Notes under the pieces: model-generated
What the model saw: the letters and a program-made list of their open reading frames with translations, nothing else
Database searches by the model: none
Told to the model about the DNA's origin: nothing
Translations under genes and position numbers: made by a program
Assembly (NCBI RefSeq): GCF_016587415.1
Contig: NZ_BNJI01000001.1
Coordinates: 4,937,501 to 5,001,500 of the forward strand
DNA from: Ktedonobacter sp. SOSP1-85
GTDB taxonomy: Bacteria; Chloroflexota; Ktedonobacteria; Ktedonobacterales; Ktedonobacteraceae
Direction of reading: 5' to 3'
DNA: 64,000 bases
Shown: positions 34,777-45,886 of the stretch, piece after piece
How the letters are laid out: the number at the start of each line of letters is the position of its first letter
Position numbering within the stretch: position 1 is the stretch's first letter

Positions 34777-36801
34777 CTACTCCATCCTTAAGCGGTAGAT
34801 CTTAATAGCGACCTGGAAGGTGAGCCAGTTGCTGCGCTCTTGCAGGTCGATGCTGCAGAGGGATTGGATGCGTTCCAGGCGCTGGATGAGTGTGTTGCGG
34901 TGCACGTAGAGGTGCTCAGCGGTCTTGGTGAGGTTACCCGCGTTCTCCAGGTACATCTCCAGCGTGGTCAGCAGCTCGGTATTTTTACGTTTATCATATT
35001 CATCGATCTTTGCCACCTGCTCCTGGTAGACGTCGCGCAGGTCGTCCATGTGGGCGATCTTGTAGAGGTAGCGGTAGACGCCGAGGTCGTTAAAGTGCGT
35101 CACGGCGGGGCCGCGTTCGGTCGAGTGCATGCTCTGGCCCATCTGGAGCGCCTCGCTGGCCTCGGCGAAGCCCTGGCGGTAATCGCTGATCTGCTGGCAG
35201 GCATTGCCCAGGCCCACGGCCAGCCTGACATCGTATTCATCATAGATATGGTGGGCCAGCTCCTGAATCCAGGTCTTGAGGCGCAGGCTATCGGAGTCCT
35301 TCGGAAGCGGAAGCAGGCAATTGAGCAGGTTCTCATGCTCATAGAAGATGGAGCCGGGAGCGCTCTCCTGAATGCGGCGGCGGACGAGATTGCCCAGGCT
35401 GCGGTAGGTGTTCTGGAGCGCGCTGGAGCTTGGTGCGCCCTCCTTGCGCCCACTGGCGGGGTGGGTGCTCTCATCGCCACGCGTCATCTCGATGCGCACC
35501 ACGGCATGTGGCTGCGTGAGGTCGCAGCCCAGGAAGTGCGCGCGCTGGCGTAGGGATTCTTCGTTCTCCGGCAAGCCCTGGATGAGATCCTCGAAGAAGC
35601 CCTTGACCAGGTTTTTCTGTGCCAACTGGTTTACGAGGCGGCTGTTTTTGATGGCGATGGCTACCTGGTTAGCGATGGTCGTCAGGAGCGTCTGATTCTC
35701 CGCGCTGAAGCGCCGCGTTTTATAGGTATAGCAGTTGATCAGGCCAAGCTGCTCGGTGCCCGCGATCAGGGGAGCGGAGATCAGGGATTTATACTGCGAG
35801 GTGCGCAGGGGATTCAAGCGCTCAAGTGTCTCCCCCTCGGGAAGGTCCTGTGCCTCTGAACTATAGGCGCGCATGGTCTGTAGGTCGGCTTTATCGCTCA
35901 AGCTGCGCAGGTGGTCGAGGGTATGCGGATCGACATCCACGGCCTGAAACTGGCTCTGGTCGTTCCAGTTGGGCGCTGTGGCGTGAACGATCAGGCGGCG
36001 TAGCTGGCGCGAGGTGTCGGCATCGCGCTCGCGGGCCTGGTCCATCAGCATGATTACGCAGAGATCGACCTCCATGATCTGGACCGTCAGCGTCGCCAGG
36101 GTGCGGAGCATATCATCGAGATAGAGGCCTGAACTGATGGTCTGGCTCAGCATCGAGAGCGAGGTCAGGATGCTCAGTTTGCGCTGAGCGCTCTCGTACA
36201 ACTGCGCATTCTCGATGGCGCCCGTCACCAGGGCCGCGATATTGCTGATAAAATTGCGCTGCTGCTTGCTAAATTCGTGAGGAGCCACGGCCTGGAGCGT
36301 GATCACGCCTGTCAGGCTCTTGTCCTTGGCGATAATGGGCACGCTAAAGATCGACTGGAACTTCTCTTCCTGAAACTCAGGGATATAGTGGAAGCGGGGA
36401 TCGGCCAGGGCCGCTTCTTTAAGGAAGATTGGCTTGCGGTGGAGGGCTGCCCAGCCGGTAATGCCCTCGCCTAGCGTCATATGTATTTTGCCTACATAGC
36501 CCTCGTACGGCCCGGTCGCGCTGGAGAGCACCAGCAGATCCTTCTCGGGATCATAGAGGTAGATAGTTGCTATATCACAGGAGGTGGCCCGGTTAATGGA
36601 TTCGAGCAGGCGTTTAAGCACCTCTTCCAGGCGCAGCGTTGAGCCGACCGTCGAGATGACCTCGTTGAGCAGGGCGTTCTCCTGCGTGCGCGCCTCCAGC
36701 AGCCTTTGCAGCTTGTTGTTTTCATAGCGCAGGCGTTCAAGACTTTTCTCAGGCGTTTCGGCGGCCTCTGAGGGTAGATGTGAATTCGCCTTGGCGGACA
36801 T
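34777..36801 (-). CDS. GAF-GAF-PucR-type transcriptional regulator
   Basis: 674 residues from ATG 36801 (GAGGAGG, 5 nt). Order: a short coiled coil (LERLRYENNKLQRLLEARTQ); GAF1 from about 45 (TLRLEEVLKRLLESINRATS; GEGITGWAALHRKPIFL); GAF2 from about 215 (SGLYLDDMLRTLATLTVQIM); a CdaR/GGDEF-like domain (VRLAVGLGNACQQISDYRQG); and a PucR helix-turn-helix (NLTKTAEHLYVHRNTLIQRL). PucR/CdaR proteins activate catabolic or stress genes in response to a ligand, here probably bound by a GAF domain. It is a single gene, so the regulon is unknown. Confidence 0.88.
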   Translation of the reverse strand: MSAKANSHLPSEAAETPEKSLERLRYENNKLQRLLEARTQENALLNEVISTVGSTLRLEEVLKRLLESINRATSCDIATIYLYDPEKDLLVLSSATGPYEGYVGKIHMTLGEGITGWAALHRKPIFLKEAALADPRFHYIPEFQEEKFQSIFSVPIIAKDKSLTGVITLQAVAPHEFSKQQRNFISNIAALVTGAIENAQLYESAQRKLSILTSLSMLSQTISSGLYLDDMLRTLATLTVQIMEVDLCVIMLMDQARERDADTSRQLRRLIVHATAPNWNDQSQFQAVDVDPHTLDHLRSLSDKADLQTMRAYSSEAQDLPEGETLERLNPLRTSQYKSLISAPLIAGTEQLGLINCYTYKTRRFSAENQTLLTTIANQVAIAIKNSRLVNQLAQKNLVKGFFEDLIQGLPENEESLRQRAHFLGCDLTQPHAVVRIEMTRGDESTHPASGRKEGAPSSSALQNTYRSLGNLVRRRIQESAPGSIFYEHENLLNCLLPLPKDSDSLRLKTWIQELAHHIYDEYDVRLAVGLGNACQQISDYRQGFAEASEALQMGQSMHSTERGPAVTHFNDLGVYRYLYKIAHMDDLRDVYQEQVAKIDEYDKRKNTELLTTLEMYLENAGNLTKTAEHLYVHRNTLIQRLERIQSLCSIDLQERSNWLTFQVAIKIYRLRME

Positions 36802-37168
36802 TGTTCCTCCTCTAAATTTCGCGTTCCCCAAATAGAACATACGTCACAGCGTGCGCACCTGTGGGCGATGTGCGCGCCATTGCAACACCCGGCCTTTTGA
36901 TACAGAGATATAGTTAATACATACATATTCGCGCATGAGTTATTGTACTCTTTTTCCGTCTCAGCGTCTACCCTAATACAGCCTGCTTCCTGTTCTGGGA
37001 GGACTGTATCCCCCGCCTTCGCGCCTGCGGCGCTCAGGGGTAATAATATGGGCGTGCATTGCGGGCATCCGCCCGCAATGCACGCCCATATTATCAAAGG
37101 TGTAGGGATAAGGGCGTTGTAGGGTCCATGCTTGCATGGACTAAAAAGGTTTAGGGAAAAGGAATGTC
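36802..37168. other. Intergenic region with a long hairpin
   Basis: No gene seen. It contains the 24-bp perfect inverted repeat listed separately and a GC-rich stretch. Confidence 0.4.
37043..37094. repeat. Perfect 24-bp inverted repeat with 4-base loop
   Basis: ATAATATGGGCGTGCATTGC plus GGGC (37043-37066), loop ATCC, and the exact complement (37071-37094). No T tract; looks like a small palindromic repeat element rather than a terminator. Confidence 0.75.
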
Positions 37169-37939
37169 TTATTGGGGTGCGTTTTTGGTTGTGAAGGCGA
37201 TGATGCGGTCAATTAAATCGCGGCCATTCTCGGTTTCAAAGATTGCGGTACCGTGGGCGCCGCCGGGGTAGATGTGTATCTCTTTAGGCTGTTGAGCGAT
37301 GTCGAACATATGCTGAGTATTCTCGGCGTAGGCGTCATCCTGACTATTGATGAAGAGCTTGGGTGCGGTGATTGCGGGAATCTTCTTTTCCTCAATCCAA
37401 CCTTTGAGAGGGGCTGAGAGGGTGATGACGCCTGCTACTTTGGCCTGGGAGGCGGCGTCCAGGCTCACGGATCCCCCCATGCTTGCGCCAAGCAGAATGA
37501 CTTTTTTCGCGCCCTGGCTTTTGACAAAGGTGATGGCGGCAAGTAAATCCTGGCTATATTGGGCGCTATCACGCTGCCCTTCGGACTCGCCGTTGCCACG
37601 GAAGTCATAGGCCAGGACCATAAAGCCGCGTGCGGCGAACCAGGGCACGACCCCTTGCCATATAGCCTTGGTGCTATTGAGTTCATGAGAACAGATAATC
37701 GCCGTCGTGCCGCTCTTGCTATAGAGCAGGCCAGCAAGCTTAATATGATCGGCTGTCGTAAAGTGGACCTCTTGACTGGTGACTGTGGGCGTGGTAGGCG
37801 TCGGAGTGATGGGAGGCGTCGCGGTCGGAGTAGGAGGGTTTGAGGTCTGTGGTGAGCCTCCTCCTGATGTGCAGGCCGCGAGCACCAGGCAGAGTAGCAG
37901 GAGCGCGATGAGTCGCAGGTGGAAGTGATGTTTCCTCAT
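37169..37939 (-). CDS. Lipoprotein alpha/beta hydrolase
   Basis: 256 residues. The signal peptide ends with a lipobox (LLLLCLVLAACTSGG), so the protein is anchored at the outer face of the membrane. A Thr-Pro linker precedes the hydrolase domain: LAYDFRGNGESEG, the nucleophile elbow GASMGGS (Ser), NSQDDAYAENTQH (acid) and PGGAHGTAIF (His). These form a full catalytic triad of a serine hydrolase of the dienelactone hydrolase/acyl-esterase type. The substrate is unknown. Confidence 0.85.
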   Translation of the reverse strand: MRKHHFHLRLIALLLLCLVLAACTSGGGSPQTSNPPTPTATPPITPTPTTPTVTSQEVHFTTADHIKLAGLLYSKSGTTAIICSHELNSTKAIWQGVVPWFAARGFMVLAYDFRGNGESEGQRDSAQYSQDLLAAITFVKSQGAKKVILLGASMGGSVSLDAASQAKVAGVITLSAPLKGWIEEKKIPAITAPKLFINSQDDAYAENTQHMFDIAQQPKEIHIYPGGAHGTAIFETENGRDLIDRIIAFTTKNAPQ

Positions 37940-38234
37940 GTGGTGATCTCCTTAAAGCCGTTTGAGCATATTTTTTATTCTTCAATGTCTATATGTACGG
38001 CTTATATATGTACGGCTCTGATCTGCCCGATATCACATCAACTATCGAGCGCTTTCAGATATTTAGTGACAATATTTTCATAAAGCGGTCCTATTGCGTG
38101 CGTTGCGCGGGGGGCATCTGGTATGATTGATTTCAGCCAGAGCGGTGGAGAGGCGTTTTTCGTGGGAGGGCACGCCTGGCTGGTGCATGTCGTTGTGGAG
38201 CGTGTGGGGATTGGGTTGATGGGTAGAAGAAGAG

Positions 38235-40845
38235 GTGCCACTGGTGGAGCAGGTTGAGATTGCGGCGGTCGTGCAGGCCCTGCTACAAGATTTTAGCGCC
38301 ATTATTGATTATAAAACGTTACAGGATAGCCTGCCGCGACGGCTGGCGACCCTGCTGCGCTGTCGCTGTGTCCTCTTTTATCAGCGCATTGGCGAGACAC
38401 TCCAGTTTGTGGCTGGCTCCTTCGATGATCAGCCGGGCTGGTCGAGCGGGCTACTCTCGGTGGCGCGGATCAATCCTATCCTGCTCACAGGTGATCTCCT
38501 GGAGGCGCAGGCCTGGCGCGAGCGGCATGCCAGGGCCACACCCTCTCGTGCCCCCACGCATGTCGCGGCACCCCTCATCTATCGCCAGCGCTGTATCGGT
38601 GTGATGGTCGCCATTCGCCTGCCGCGCGAGGAATTCTCTGAGCCGCCTATGACCTGGCAGTCGGACGAGGTGAGCATGGTAGAGGCCGTCGCGGGCGTGG
38701 TCGCGCTACTACTGGAGAATACACGTCTGCTGGAGCGCGACCGGGAGCGTATCCATGAGTTGTCGCTGCTTAACAGCATCAGCAGCCAGATGCACTACTC
38801 GATGTATGAGTATGAGCGTATGCGTGCCGTCATCGTCCAGCGCGCACGCGAGATCTCGATGGCCGACCTGGGGGCCTTGCTAGAGGTGCCTTCAAGGAGC
38901 GCGCGGACGCGCCCCAGGTCTCCCGAGAAGGAAACATGGGTGACAGAAGAGTTACGTACCCTCCTCCTGCGCTACTTTGGCGAACAGAAGTTTCCCGAAA
39001 TCCTCTTGCTAGAACTGCCTGGTGCCAGAAATGATCCCTGGAGCCAGCAAGTGGCTCAGGCTCTCCCCTCCTCTGTGAAGACCTTCTTCGCGGTCCCCCT
39101 GCTGGGTGGCAAGATTGGCGCGCGGCGTGGCGGCTCCCTGCTGCGTGGGAGTATCAGCAAAGACCAGGAGTATGCGCAGGAGACGAGTATCCTGGGTGTG
39201 GTCATTGGAGCCTATCACGCGCCCTGGAAGCTGCGCAAGTCCGAACTGGTACTGCTCCAGGTGCTCGCCAGCCAGGCGGGGGCGGCTCTGGAGAATATGA
39301 CGCTCATGCACGAGGTCATTGAGGCCCGCAATGAGGCCCGCAAGCTCCTGCGCCAGGTGCTTGAGGACCAGCGCCTCAAAGAGATGATCCTCGAAAGCAT
39401 TCCCAGTGGCCTGATCACGACCGACCGCTCCGGGCGCGTCACCACCTTTAACCGCGCAGCCGCCGCCATTCTTGGCTATCATGCTCGCGAGATTGTAGGC
39501 CAGCCGCTGGCGTGTGTTCTGGATATACGCTCCCTGCATGTCGCGACCGCCCCGTATGAGCAATATCTCTCACCTATTGAGCAGCCATCTTCGCCGCCAG
39601 GCAGAGATGAGCCGGTGCGCGAGACGCAGACCTTCGAGGCGGTCCTCAGCGCTCTCCGAGGCGAGGCACCAGGTGAAGGAGCCAGACTGAACGGCCCCTC
39701 GGCGCGAGCGGATGGCGAGCCGGGATCCACCGGCCCGCTCCAGCGCCTGCCAGCTCCCTTTCACGCCCTGCTGGGAGAGCTGCGCAGCGGAACCATCAAG
39801 AACACCGACCGGCAGGGGCGCGAAGTGGTCCTGGAGGTCGATGCCCTGCCCCTGAGCGATGAGAGTAACATGCCCATTGGTATGCTCGTGACTTTCACCG
39901 ATGTCACCTCGGTCCATCGCCTGGAGGAGGAGAAGCGGCGCCTGGACCGCCTGGCGACTCTGGGCGAGATGGCCGCCAACGTCGCCCACGAGGTGCGCAA
40001 CCCCCTGGCCTCGATTAAGACCTCTATGCAGATGATCATGGAGGAACTCTCCACCACGACCGAGCCTCTGCCCTCGGACGAGATTGATTGTGGCCTGGGA
40101 AGCGACCAGGCCTGGATACGCGAGGAGAGCTCGGTCGTCCTGAAAGAGGTCGAGCGGCTCAATGCCATCGTGCATGACCTGTTGCTCTTCGCCAAGCCGC
40201 GCCAATTGCACCGCACGCCCTGCTCCCTCTCCGAATTGAGTGACCGGGTATTGCACTTTATTCAGCCACAGTGCGAGGCAGCCAATGTCGTCGTGCATCG
40301 TGTCTACCGTGATATCCCTGCCGTCGGCGTCGATGCCGGGCAAATGGAGCAGGTCTTGCTTAATCTCTACATGAATGCCTTGCAGGCTATGCCCGAAGGG
40401 GGCATCCTCACCGTCTCCTGCATGACGCTACCAGCCGAGCAGGAGAGAGCGGAGGGCGAGCAGGAGGACGTGGCCACTACACGCTCACCCCAGGTGTTGG
40501 TTGGGCTTCAGCGTCCAGGCATCACCCTCTCACAGTGGGTTGAGATCGCTGTGAGCGATACTGGCGAGGGCATCAGGCCAGAACAACTCGGGCGTATCTT
40601 CCAACCCTTCTTTACCACCAAAGCCCACGGTATCGGCCTGGGGCTGGCGATCACGCGCCGCCTGGTCGAGGACCACGGGGGCTATATCCGCGTCGAGGGG
40701 CACTATGGCTATGGCGCAACCATCTCGATTCGCCTGCCCGTCTTCGATGAGGATGCCTGTACAAGCCCCCGCAGAAAATATGCTTATGAAGCGCCCTGGG
40801 GCGACATGTTATTGGAAGAGGAGATGTTAGTGGAGGAGGGCGTTG

Positions 40846-40874
<29 letters not shown>
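38235..40874 (+). CDS. GAF-PAS sensor histidine kinase
   Basis: 879 residues, GTG start at 38235. N-terminal GAF-like domain (VVQALLQDFSAIIDYKTLQD; APLIYRQRCIGVMVAIRLP), a second GAF-like region (ISMADLGALLEVPS…FFAVPLLGG), a PAS domain (MILESIPSGLITTDRSGRVT) with a long insertion of about 100 residues, HisKA (LGEMAANVAHEVRNPLASIK, phospho-acceptor His) and HATPase (NLYMNALQAMPEGG, VSDTGEGI, GLGLAITRRLVEDHGG). No membrane helix, so it senses a cytosolic signal. Its last 29 nt overlap the response regulator gene, its likely partner. Confidence 0.9.
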
Positions 40875-42243
<1,369 letters not shown>

Positions 42244-42286
42244 AAAGGGAAGAGATGGTGTTGTGGTGGAACGACGCTACTAAAAT

Positions 42287-42393
42287 ACGCGTCTACATAT
42301 AATGGTACGATACGCTCCGCCCCATTATATGTAGACGCGTGCTTCAGCAGCGTCGGAGGTATATGTAGACGCGTGCTTCAGCAGCGTTGGAGG
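42287..42393. repeat. 34-bp tandem repeat with inverted copy
   Basis: TATATGTAGACGCGTGCTTC plus AGCAGCGTCGGAGG (42326-42359) is repeated at once at 42360-42393 with one difference. ACGCGTCTACATATAATGG (42287-42305) is an exact inverted match to 42322-42340. The second unit supplies the last codons of the gene at 42378-43352. Confidence 0.7.
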
Positions 42394-43352
42394 AGTTCGC
42401 CTTCAATTTGTTGCCAGACGTGGATGCTGGTCTGAGTATTATCGAAGGGTAAGTGTTCCTGGGCGGCTTGTTGAGCCAGGCGGGCTGTGCGTTCACGATA
42501 GGTGTTGATCAGGGCATATTGTTTCTCTGGCTCGGGCATGATATGCAGCTTGATGACCTCGTTGGCATAGAAGGCTCCTTTGGGGAAGGCCAGGGCCAGC
42601 AGGTCGCTAAAATGTTTGGCCAGTTCCACGCGCAGGGGGGTAAAGTAGTGTGGCTGGCTGCTGGCGGCGAGGAGGCACCCGGCGGTTAATCCCGCGTAGC
42701 GAATGGGGTGAGCGACCGCGCTGACCTCAAATTTATCATGATAGACGGGAAAGGGAGGATGTTCATGGCGCAGGTCGCTCACAAGTTGCAGGTAGCCAGT
42801 CTCAACTACGTAGCCGCAGAGGGTCTCGCCCCCAAGGAAGCAGATCTCGTGTTCCAGGTCGCTCGGCCAGGGGAAGTGCCCCTTGCCCGCGATCTCACGC
42901 AGGCTATGAATGGCCCCATCCTCGCGTGGTGGCATGCATTGGACCAGGCGAATGGAGAGGCCCAGGCGATTAGGATCGAGCTGCTCCAGGGCCTGTTTCA
43001 AGATGAGATCGGCCAGGCGCCAGAAGAGCAGGCGTTCGTTGGTGATGGTACGCATATGCAGGACCTGGGCGAAGAACTCAGAAGGAATGGTATCGACGGT
43101 ATCTTCAATCAGCCAGGCATGCAGGTCGGGATATTGTTGTTCCAGGGCTTGAAAGAGCTCCTGGCGATCCTTGACGGGGACAGCTTGAAGCAGGCGAACA
43201 AGATGTTGCTTATGCGGTTTTGTCTCGCCATTGGCCCAGCGGGTCAGGGTCATGGGAGCGATTGAGAGTTCATTGGCGATCCGTTGACGCTCGGCGGTTG
43301 ACTTAATGATGGAGTGGAGGATGGATGTCCAGGAAGGAGCGTTGCTACTCAT
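42378..43352 (-). CDS. XRE-type helix-turn-helix protein with GAF-like domain
   Basis: 324 residues. The N-terminal HTH (STAERQRIANELSIAPMTLT, then RWANGETKPHKQHLVRLLQA) is of XRE type with an unusual insertion. The middle/C-terminal part (LGGETLCGYVVETGYLQLVS; HPIRYAGLTAGCLLAASSQP) resembles a GAF sensor domain. The C-terminus LLQRC is encoded by a tandem repeat unit. It probably regulates in response to a small molecule; the target is unknown. The response regulator gene lies divergently upstream. Confidence 0.75.
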   Translation of the reverse strand: MSSNAPSWTSILHSIIKSTAERQRIANELSIAPMTLTRWANGETKPHKQHLVRLLQAVPVKDRQELFQALEQQYPDLHAWLIEDTVDTIPSEFFAQVLHMRTITNERLLFWRLADLILKQALEQLDPNRLGLSIRLVQCMPPREDGAIHSLREIAGKGHFPWPSDLEHEICFLGGETLCGYVVETGYLQLVSDLRHEHPPFPVYHDKFEVSAVAHPIRYAGLTAGCLLAASSQPHYFTPLRVELAKHFSDLLALAFPKGAFYANEVIKLHIMPEPEKQYALINTYRERTARLAQQAAQEHLPFDNTQTSIHVWQQIEGELLQRC

Positions 43353-43550
43353 GCCAGTTCCACCTTTTATACATAATTAGATGCGTTTCTGACTTCCATT
43401 TGCGCTTTTGTATATGATAACAGAGGGGGTAGAGTGAGTCAACCATTGGGGCGGCGAACGTGTATAGAGTAGATGCAGAGGAGAGGCGTAAGCCAGCATG
43501 TATGGGAGAATATATACATGCGAGAGATGCGGTCCGTAAAGGGATTGGGA

Positions 43551-43943
43551 ATGATGCCAAAGAGAATTGTCGTTGTGGATGATGACCGGGAGGTGCGGGA
43601 GATACTCGCATTTGTCCTGGTGCGCTATGGATTTGAAGTGGAGTGCGCGAAGGATGGTTCTCAGTTGCAGCAGCTCCTTGCCCCTGTGCATGGACCGCTA
43701 CCCGACCTGATTATCCTGGACGTCATGATGCCTGGGGAGGATGGGTATCATATTTGTAGGGGGTTACACGAGGATGGTCGAACCAGGCACATCCCTGTCA
43801 TCATCGTCACAGCACGCGCTGAGCACATCTACGAGCGGATCAGTGAAGATCTGGGGGCGGCGCTCCATATTACCAAACCCTTTCACCCCTTCGAACTCGT
43901 AGAGCGCGTGCAGACTCTGGTAGGCCCCCCCAAACAAGCCTGA
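43551..43943 (+). CDS. Single-domain response regulator
   Basis: 130 residues from ATG 43551 (AAAGGG, 7 nt). A receiver domain alone: VVVDDDREVREILAFVLVRY, phospho-Asp in LIILDVMMPGEDGYHI, conserved Thr/Ser in VIIVTARAE and Lys in HITKPFHPFELVERV. There is no output domain, so it passes phosphate or binds a target protein, as CheY/Spo0F-type proteins do. A partner kinase is not adjacent; the GAF-PAS kinase lies 3 kb away. Confidence 0.88.
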   Translation: MMPKRIVVVDDDREVREILAFVLVRYGFEVECAKDGSQLQQLLAPVHGPLPDLIILDVMMPGEDGYHICRGLHEDGRTRHIPVIIVTARAEHIYERISEDLGAALHITKPFHPFELVERVQTLVGPPKQA

Positions 43944-43975
43944 TGAACGCAAGAACGGGAAGGGGCCCCGCCCAT

Positions 43976-44098
43976 GCAGGAAGGCCAGTAGTGCTTCTAA
44001 AGGGCGCACCTACCTGGCCTTCCTGCCGGGCGGGGGCATTGCCAAGAAAATGAGGGTAGGTGCGCCCTTTACAAGCACTACCCGATCTGTGCGGCCCC
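43976..44098. repeat. Inverted-repeat element, copy 2 (opposite orientation)
   Basis: Left arm 43991-44014 and right arm 44055-44078 (GGTAGGTGCGCCCTTTACAA plus GCAC). The outer part, read on the minus strand, starts CAGATCGGGTAGTGCTTGTA, the same as copy 1 at about 34630. Confidence 0.65.
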
Positions 44099-44120
44099 TG
44101 GCGAAGCTCCAAATGCTTTA

Positions 44121-44284
44121 ACGGGGTCCAGGGGTAGGTTCCCAGGCTTTATCCCCGGCAAGGAGCGAGAACGGGTCAAGGGCCACTTCTCCCCAGCGAA
44201 GAGCGAGAACGGGGTCCAGGGGCAGGTTCCCAGGCTTCTCCCCGGCAAGGAGCGAGAACGGGGTCCGGGGGCGGAGCCCCTGGC
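44121..44284. repeat. GC-rich tandem repeats of about 50 bp
   Basis: ACGGGGTCCAGGGGTAGGTT… (44121-44170) recurs at 44209-44257 with few changes, a shorter diverged unit lies between (44171-44208), and a third begins at 44258. Shared core GGCAAGGAGCGAGAACGGGG. No gene; the region is the rest of the gap between 43,944 and 44,460. Confidence 0.6.
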
Positions 44285-44460
44285 GGGGTTTGGGGTGTCC
44301 CCAAATTCTTCTTTCTCCCCCCGCCGTAGGCGGCAGAAACAATATACCCACCTGGCTAGATAGAAGAAAATAGGAAGAAAACTACTTGTATCGACGCTCA
44401 AAAGTTGGTATGATTACAAGCAAGAGCGTCCTGGTAACCATACAAGGAAGCAGAGCGGCT

Positions 44461-44943
44461 ATGCCTAATAAATATGAACGCGAAATTGAAGAGATACTGC
44501 GCAACCTGGAACTCTCAGACTCTCCGGGGTCTGGGGGGAAGAGAAGCGAGCGCCGGTCAGGCCCCCCGAAGAAGGAGCGACCCCCACGTGGCCCTCGTTT
44601 TCGGGGCTTTTCCTGGAACTTTTCCCCCAACGAGTGGTTTCTCCTGAGCGCCATTGTGGCGGCCTTGCTGGGTGGTGGCTATGCCTATGCTACGCCAACG
44701 CATGAGGCCAACCTCATCACAGGTCTGCTGGCCATTGTGGGTATGATCTGTATTGTGTGTGTCGCGCTCACCAATTTTGTCTCGCCTCGTTCGGGTTCCG
44801 CGCAGCGTACGCGCCATCAATCGGTCCAGTTTGGCAATGTCACCATTACCCCCTTGCGGCGCGGCCCTTTTAGCAACCTGCGCACGCGCTGGAACCTGTT
44901 CTTGTTGAAGCTACGTTATCGCAAGAATGACCGCCCGCGCTAA
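44461..44943 (+). CDS. Small two-helix membrane protein
   Basis: 160 residues from ATG 44461 (AAGGAAG, about 10 nt). A charged N-terminus (MPNKYEREIEEILRNLELSD) and an Arg/Pro-rich linker are followed by two membrane segments (WFLLSAIVAALLGGGYAYA; LITGLLAIVGMICIVCVALT) and a basic C-terminus (NLFLLKLRYRKNDRPR). The topology suggests both ends in the cytoplasm. No function is known to me. It is directly upstream of the tRNA promoter. Confidence 0.7.
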   Translation: MPNKYEREIEEILRNLELSDSPGSGGKRSERRSGPPKKERPPRGPRFRGFSWNFSPNEWFLLSAIVAALLGGGYAYATPTHEANLITGLLAIVGMICIVCVALTNFVSPRSGSAQRTRHQSVQFGNVTITPLRRGPFSNLRTRWNLFLLKLRYRKNDRPR

Positions 44944-44991
44944 GGGTGAATTGGATATGATGGATGGCTGAGAAATCGCGCCGAAAAGTGC

Positions 44992-45020
44992 TTGACAAGC
45001 CGTCAAAACCATGTTAATAT
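44992..45020 (+). promoter_or_regulatory. Sigma-70-type promoter of the tRNA pair
   Basis: TTGACA (44992-44997), 17-bp spacer, TAATAT (45015-45020), 15 bp before the first tRNA. Confidence 0.85.
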
Positions 45021-45035
45021 TTCAACCGTAACAAA

Positions 45036-45108
45036 CGGGGTGTGGCGCAGTTGGTAGCGCGCCTGCTTTGGGAGCAGGAGGTCCGCGGTTCAAGTCCGCG
45101 CACCCCGA
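45036..45108 (+). tRNA. tRNA-Pro (UGG)
   Basis: Acceptor arms CGGGGTG/CACCCCG, D arm GCGCAGTTGGTAGCGC, anticodon stem CCTGC/GCAGG with loop TTTGGGA (anticodon TGG at 45069-45071), T arm GCGGTTCAAGTCCGC, discriminator A. CCA is not encoded. The fold is complete. Confidence 0.95.
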
Positions 45109-45112
45109 TTAT

Positions 45113-45185
45113 GCGGGAGTAACTCAGTTGGTAGAGTTCCTGCCTTCCAAGCAGGCTGTCGCGAGTTCGAGTCTCGTCTCCCGCT
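45113..45185 (+). tRNA. tRNA-Gly (UCC)
   Basis: Acceptor arms GCGGGAG/CTCCCGC, D arm CTCAGTTGGTAGAG, anticodon stem CCTGC/GCAGG with loop CTTCCAA (anticodon TCC at 45146-45148), T arm CGAGTTCGAGTCTCG, discriminator T. It follows tRNA-Pro after 4 bases and shares its promoter. Confidence 0.95.
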
Positions 45186-45196
45186 TTTCTTCATAG

Positions 45197-45278
45197 ACCG
45201 TCCTTCTCAATGTGCTTCACAAGCTGCTTCAGATGAAGCGAGCAGTGATGACAGATGAGAAGGACGGTTTTCTTTATG
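45197..45278 (+). terminator. Terminator of the tRNA operon
   Basis: ACCGTCCTTCTCA (45197-45209) pairs perfectly with TGAGAAGGACGGT (45256-45268), followed by TTTCTTT. The loop of about 46 bases contains a second small hairpin (GCTTC…GAAGC). Confidence 0.75.
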
Positions 45279-45298
45279 GCCAAAAGGCGTTCAACGGA

Positions 45299-45415
45299 CA
45301 CCTGCCTTCATTTTCCGGGAAACACCTGCCTCGCGTTCCACGTTCTGACAAAAGTGTTCACAAGCCATTCAATCCATGACCACCTGCCTTTCCACCTAAG
45401 CAAACACCTGCCTCT
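45299..45415 (+). repeat. Four copies of a CACCTGCCT motif
   Basis: ACACCTGCCT occurs near 45299, 45326 and 45405, and CCACCTGCCT near 45381, in direct orientation behind the tRNA terminator. It may be the end of a degraded mobile element. No gene in this gap up to 45,601. Confidence 0.4.
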
Positions 45416-45601
45416 CAGCTTCTTCCTCGCGCGAATCTGGAGGCCGCCTGACGTGATTCCTTTTCTATCGCAAGAACGCATAGCTAGACTTGGTACTCGG
45501 TAACCTGAAACACTGCTCGCGTATGTTGATGTGTTACACAGATGCGTCACCGAGATCCCGTAAGACTTCAAGATGATGCGGACGAAAGGAAACTAGCAAC
45601 C

Positions 45602-45886
45602 ATGGTATTGAAGGCGACAAACAACGATTCTTCTATCGCACACGCCGTGCAGTCAAGGGGAGCAGACAGGCGAACGCACAAGAAAGGATCACGCGTCACA
45701 CAAGAACGTGCCAAAGCCCAACGTGCCAAACTCGACACGCAGGTTGAGACCCGGCACCTTCAAGAAGTGCAAGAAGCCGTTGTTCAGGCTACGCGGCACA
45801 AGAAAGCAGCACGGCAAGAGGCCCAGGCCAAACGGCGCATCATTACAACGCTCATTGATGCCTACATACAGGATCAGGCTGCATGA
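45602..45886 (+). CDS. Basic coiled-coil hypothetical protein
   Basis: 94 residues from ATG 45602 (AAGGA, 11 nt). It is very rich in Lys, Arg, Gln and Ala (RVTQERAKAQRAKLDTQVET; ATRHKKAARQEAQAKRRIIT), consistent with one long charged helix. It overlaps the frame of a helicase-like remnant downstream. It may be a mobile-element accessory protein; no family recognised. Confidence 0.4.
   Translation: MVLKATNNDSSIAHAVQSRGADRRTHKKGSRVTQERAKAQRAKLDTQVETRHLQEVQEAVVQATRHKKAARQEAQAKRRIITTLIDAYIQDQAA

Noticed and set aside
34840..35553. Plus-strand ORF of 237 codons
   Set aside because: Antisense of the GAF-PucR gene; composition typical of a GC-rich shadow.
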